A stretch of DNA of 64,000 bases from Mytilus galloprovincialis (Eukaryota; Mollusca; Bivalvia; Mytilida; Mytilidae). A model generated the notes under the pieces. It saw nothing but the letters and a program-made list of their open reading frames with translations. It had not been told where the DNA came from and searched no databases. The DNA is taken from NCBI RefSeq assembly GCF_965363235.1, contig NC_134838.1, positions 11,626,441 to 11,690,440 of the forward strand, read 5' to 3'. Of this stretch, positions 59,655 through 64,000 are shown piece by piece (the first letter of the stretch is position 1; every line of letters starts with the position of its first letter). Made by a program: the position numbers and the translations under genes.

Positions 59655-60116
59655 ATGGAAGGTGATATCGGAGAAATGGAGCAGAACCTGGTTAAACAGG
59701 AAAACGGACTATCGCAGCTGATGAAAGAGAAACAAAGATTAGAGGAAGATTTTAAACGCGCAAAAGGAGCCGATGCCAGTCTTAAAAAAGCATTAAAAGA
59801 CAAAGAACATGAAATTCTGCTTCGAGAAACAGACATTTGCATGATGAAGAAGAGAATCAAGCAAAGAAAAGATAAAATTTTAATGCTCCAATGCGAAAAG
59901 AGTAAATTAGAAAAAGCATCAATCGATACCAAATTAGAAGAAATGAAACTTGAGGAAAATATAAAAGTCATGAAGACCAATTTAAACAGTGTAGACGATC
60001 GACTCAAGAAAAATGAAGACGTCACAAGTCAGACTGAAGACATTTTAGCCAAGTTGAAGGAACGCGAAGCAGAATTGAAAGCCGATATAGAAAAAATGAA
60101 GAACAAGTCGAATTGA
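59655..60116 (+). CDS. Small coiled-coil protein (153 residues)
   Basis: One uninterrupted frame from MEGDIGEMEQNLVKQ to KADIEKMKNKSN. Nearly the whole length is charged and helical with heptad-spaced Leu, Ile and Met (for example LKDKEHEILLRETDI and LEEMKLEENIKVMK), so a long coiled coil is expected; there is no signal peptide or membrane segment, so it is probably cytoplasmic. The start has a good context (AAGATGG). An acceptor TTTTATTTAG|GTTGG (exon from about 59597) lies upstream, so a 5' non-coding exon probably exists further left. AATAAA follows 140 bases after the stop. I do not recognise a family; similarity to myosin- or SMC-like proteins would be compositional. The antisense open frame is a shadow of this one. 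Confidence 0.72.
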   Translation: MEGDIGEMEQNLVKQENGLSQLMKEKQRLEEDFKRAKGADASLKKALKDKEHEILLRETDICMMKKRIKQRKDKILMLQCEKSKLEKASIDTKLEEMKLEENIKVMKTNLNSVDDRLKKNEDVTSQTEDILAKLKEREAELKADIEKMKNKSN

Positions 60117-60255
60117 TAATACGGATAATAATTAACGCAAAAACTGAGAGTGCCAAGTATAAATACATCATTCATGTCTATCACGTTGAAGAATATTTTC
60201 TGTTAATTATATTTCTGTCTCTTCATAACACATTAGCTATGCATCTTAGTGTGTT

Positions 60256-60261
60256 AATAAA
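60256..60261 (+). terminator. Poly(A) signal of the coiled-coil gene
   Basis: AATAAA followed within about 10-40 bases by GT/T-rich sequence (60267-60300), the usual animal 3' end layout. Confidence 0.55.
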
Positions 60262-60301
60262 TAGTGTAGATGACTTTTGTTACATTTTCTGTTTTGCGTG
60301 A

Positions 60302-61340
60302 CGTCATATATAATCACGAGAAGTTCATTGATCATTCAAAGATCAAACGATTCAAACATTTGACTGGAATGGTTACACACTAAATTATTATTCTAAAAAA
60401 AATCATATGGATAGTGTGTCGACATCTACATAGGACATGAAATCTGTTATATTTCAGTCAACCATATGTATTGGTCTTTATTTATTTTCATTTATAAAAG
60501 GTTAACATTGTCAAACGTTTTATGATTGCTTTTTGATATATGCTATGCTGTATGTAGCACTTTTCTGCTGTTGCGATTCTTGAGTTCATCGCTCATGCAG
60601 CTCGTGAAGCTATGCAAATAATTTCTTTGTTGCATGAAGAAAAGAAGTTAATAAATTTATAGGTAAGTAGCTCATTCAATGCAGTGTACATAAGGACTAA
60701 TATTACTTGTATAATTACAAGGTAAAGCATTCATAAAAGTTATTCAAAAACTCACTCAAAGTGATTCACAATAAAAACAAACATTATTTCATCTTATATA
60801 AAGTTGAAAATGAGTTCTACATAAAAATGGAACAGGAACATACATATTTGGCGGGTTTTCAAAACCACAACTTTTTACTTGCGGTGTCTGTAGTATTTAC
60901 AAAATATGGTGTTAGTCTGGTGGTAAAACTGATTTACTATCAATAAAGTGATTAATTGAGCAAATTAGATGTTCACAACTACATTTTGATCAAAATCTAG
61001 TATCTTAAAGTACTTTATGGTGACTTCAGTTTCACGTTTAATTTCTGATTCAAAAGAAAGCTGGTTCGTCTAGCATTTCTTTACATTTTTTTCACTCTTG
61101 TCATCACGTTACCGGTTTTGACGTTTTTTTGTTCTAAAGTTGTCAATTTGGTGTTTCTATATTTTTTTGGTTAATGAGTAAATGTCTCTCCGACTTACAC
61201 TATACGACTTGACACTGGGTCGATGCCACTGCTGATGGATGTTTCTTCCCCGAGGGTATCACCAGCCCAGTAGTCAGCTCTTCGGTGTTGACATGAATAT
61301 CAATTATATGACCATCTTTATAACCTGTTTACAAAAACTA
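60302..61340. other. Gene-poor stretch
   Basis: AT-rich; nothing supported as a gene. Confidence 0.4.
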
Positions 61341-61540
61341 AGGAATTTCTTATCCCAGGTAATATTACCTTAGCTGTATTTGGCACAACTTTTAGGAATT
61401 TAGGGTTCGCAATGCTCTTCAACTTCGTACTTGTTTGGCCTTATATCTATTTTGATCTGAGGGTCACTGATGAGTCTATATGTGTAGACGAAACGCGCGT
61501 CTGGCGTATTAAATTATAACCCTGGTACCTTTGATAACTA
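61341..61540 (+). repeat. Family S2 repeat, best copy
   Basis: 'TAATATTACCTTAGCTGTAT', 'GGGTCACTGATGAGTCTA', 'GACGAAACGCGCGTCTGGC' and 'CCTGGTACCTTTGATAACT'. It matches 4920-5135 reversed. I recall it as very common in mussels. Confidence 0.7.
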
Positions 61541-61899
61541 TTGACTTCATTTCCATGCTTTAGTGGTCACGTTTGTTTTTAAATATATTTAAATGTTTTG
61601 GACGTGTTTTACATTTAGTGAGTATCACTTTTCACAAAATCTTAGATGCCTAAATATGAACCTTTATACCAAGCCAATATATTCAACTATATACATATCT
61701 TAGAGTTGAACTCTTTTTCTAAAATTCTCTATAATTCAACTTTTAAACAAATTATACATACTAAAACCGGTTTGTGCAACATAAACAAAAAAATATCTCT
61801 GACATATAACAAACGAGAATACAAACAAATCATTACAACTACTATATTAAACGAAAAGTTCCAAGTTGTGTTGATGAAAGCATCCCTGCGAACATCTAC

Positions 61900-62105
61900 G
61901 GATGCTATCTCGAGTTATGAAATTGCTGGGTCACAGATGACGACGGATATGTTCCATTTGTCGTAACCACAATCCAGACGTCTTTCCTCGAATATGACCT
62001 CTCGAATTAGACTTATCACCACATTTGTACATGATACATTATAATTAGCAGCATAATGGTTGTCACATGTGAAGCAGGATATGCTTGTCATTCCTAAAGA
62101 CATCA
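61900..62105 (+). mobile_element. 3' tail of the Penelope-like retroelement
   Basis: The frame ending AGSQMTTDMFHLS matches the C-terminal end of the reverse transcriptase family seen at 9076-10307, and the following 'CGTCTTTCCTCGAATATGAC' and 'TCACATGTGAAGCAGGATAT' match its 3' flank as I remember it. The open frame upstream (61646-61895) is not convincingly part of it. Confidence 0.5.
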
Positions 62106-62599
62106 ACCTGGTATTTGGTGGGTTTCAAAGTTATATTTAAAGCTAGGGTATAACTTCGAGCTACCAGATCATTAATTCCTTTGGAAGTAATTCCAATCAT
62201 ATTTTGTGAACAGTGATTCAAATTTTCAAACCACAAGTCAAACGTAGAATAACAAAACAGGAGTTTATCCGAGACACCTTTGTCTATGAACGCCAAAGTC
62301 ACCAGATAATTACAAACTTCCTATTAGATGAACTGCGACCATTTCCGTGGGAAATTGATGTAAAGAACAACCCAAAGCCTTGCAACTAACATACCATACC
62401 ACCTTGGATCAAATACAAAGCTTTTTAATGTGTGGTCTGTGTGGGTTTTTTTTTTTGTAATTTCATGTCAAATTTTAAGTTCTATATTTGACGACAATGT
62501 CTCTACATACCAAAGATGTAGAAATTACCTAAGGGACATTAAAAACTCATAACTCATAAATAAGGGCAAGTGTAGTTTATCGATGTTTAGCTGTCATAT

Positions 62600-63010
62600 A
62601 TAAAAAAAAAAAGAAGATGTGGTATGATTGCCAATGAGACAACTATCCACAAAAGACCAAAATGACACAGACATTAACAACTATAGGTCACCGTACGGCC
62701 TTCAACAATGAGCAAAGCCCATACCGCATAGTGAGCTATATGTCGACTAAGAAGACAAAGGTAACAAACCAAAACTGAGGGAATTGCATGAACTAAAAAA
62801 AGGAACGAGACCACATGCCTTGACAAGGGAAGTTTCTCCTGCAAAGCATACAACACCAACCATGCAAATCGGTGGTGACAGTTTGGAAAAGGTAAAATCA
62901 CAAAAATAATGAACTCCAAAGAAAATTCGAAACGGAAAGTCCCTAATCAAATGGCAAAATCAAAAGATAAAACACATCAAACGAATGGACAACAACTGTC
63001 ATATTGCTGA
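62600..63010 (+). repeat. Family S5 with reversed S3 attached
   Basis: S5 at 62610-62735 ('GATGTGGTATGATTGCC', 'CACCGTACGGCCTTCAAC', 'ATACCGCATAGTGAGC'). The S3 3' part follows in reverse ('AAACACATCAAACGAATGG'). The two minus open frames here lie in repeat sequence and are not genes. Confidence 0.75.
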
Positions 63011-64000
63011 CTTGGGACAGGAATTTTCGGGTATAAAAAGATCATAGACTGAGAAAACATTTCACTAGTAAGTTAAGACACAAACCTATCTCTTCGGTCA
63101 ACAAATTCGTAATTGTGACTGTAAAGCTAATGTAATGTTAATTTCAGTCGTTCCCTGTTGGAGCCATTTTTGTGTAAGAATCACACCCGTATAGTGTGAA
63201 TATGCACAAACGTAACGTATAAATTGAGATACGAAAACGACACACATTGGACCAAAAAGATCAAGACATGAAGCAGACCTTCAATGTATCATTTTCTCAA
63301 TTTCCCTTAGATAAAAGCACAAATGGCAATATGGGTATTGTCTTTTATAAAAAAAACTTCCTTTTCACATTTTATGTTAAAACGAAGTAGGCCCATATTG
63401 GAGCAGGTAAGGTGATGTGCCCTATCTTTTCTGTAATAAAATGTTCCAATAGGGACCGAACATGTTGATTTGATAAGTTTTTACGGGTTTCCTTATTTCA
63501 AACTTAAATGAAGAAAACAAGTTTGGGTTTCTTTCCACAACACTATACTTGGATTATTGCTGAATACTTTAGCTGGTTCAGTACAAAAAGTATTAACACA
63601 AATGTAATATAACACCAATTGTGTCTACGTATGGAACATTCATGGTTTTCCAGTAATTGTGTATGAGCGTTCATAGTGAAAGTAAATCCGTAAAAGCGCC
63701 TCGGGCGAACGAAATTTATTGATTTTTTTTTCCTTTTGTGGTTTCATTTCAACGAGTATGCTGTTTTGTAAACTTTATGAACACTTCATAATATTAAATT
63801 TTACGCAGTTTTTATAGTTTGAAGTACCAGGTGTTTTTTTTTTTTAAAGTTCTGCTACCTGAAAGTACCATATCGTGAACTAGTTTGACGTGTCTTTCAA
63901 GTAGTTAAGTATTTGGCTTTCAGATCACACAATCTTACAATACGAACAATATGATAGCAATGAGAACCTATATCTTCATTATAGAAATACAAAATATAGG
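63011..64000. other. Right end of the window, gene-poor
   Basis: AT-rich with poly-T runs; no gene recognised to the edge. Confidence 0.4.

Noticed and set aside
59645-60025. 126-codon minus open frame rich in Ser and Phe
   Set aside because: It is the antisense shadow of the coiled-coil gene; its composition is that of reversed Glu/Lys codons.
61646-61966. 106-codon plus open frame as a complete gene
   Set aside because: Only its last dozen codons are recognisable, as the tail of a retroelement reverse transcriptase; the rest has no coding character I can support.

Overview
The window looks like nuclear DNA of a marine bivalve, most likely a mussel (Mytilus or a close relative). The base composition is AT-rich, real exons are few, and most of the sequence is interspersed repeats. 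Several repeats match families I remember as very common in mussel genomes, above all the element beginning 'GATGTGGTATGATTGCC'. No sequence search was possible, so family names come from recalled motifs.

Host genes. On the left, minus strand, are two tandem paralogues of the secreted 'short-chain collagen C4-like' family. The first is partial: an N-terminal exon at 4342-4585 and a domain exon at 70-141, with the remainder beyond the left edge. The second is complete in three exons (7097-7575, 7832-7903, 8324-8468; 231 residues, signal peptide, poly(A) signal). On the right, plus strand, is a small gene for a 153-residue coiled-coil protein (59655-60116) with a splice acceptor just upstream and a poly(A) signal. 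No structural RNA gene was recognised.

The centre (19736-42159) is a nest of mobile elements. The outermost has short inverted ends made of an 18-bp tandem motif and an exact 8-bp target duplication (TTTTAATC). Within it lies a 19.6-kb element (20535-40175) with very similar inverted arms and an exact 9-bp duplication (TATGATAAT). Each arm has a roughly 410-bp head followed by an array of about 196-bp units. The right array has a three-unit higher-order period. The left array is interrupted by a 5.07-kb TIR element (22386-27453), itself carrying a Harbinger-type MITE and a hairpin, and by a SINE-like repeat. The loop between the arms holds an old, broken, shortened Polinton (about 28.8-36.5 kb) with its own inverted ends and recognisable integrase, packaging ATPase, phospholipase-like, major capsid and penton-like remnants. 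A solo LTR (40667-41581) sits in the right flank. The arms look far younger than the Polinton, suggesting that a dead Polinton was carried as cargo.

Elsewhere there are three complete copies and one fragment of a PIF/Harbinger-type MITE family (TWA duplications), a mariner-type MITE (TA), a 1.69-kb TIR element with a TTA duplication and dense 'CGATGG'-type repeats (53423-55114), a 1.53-kb TIR element with scattered 'GTCTATCCTGTTACC' motifs (56013-57542), two remnants of a Penelope-like retroelement (9076-10307; 61900-62105), a tRNA-like SINE head and many copies of mussel-type repeats. The stretches between are AT-rich and I see no genes in them.
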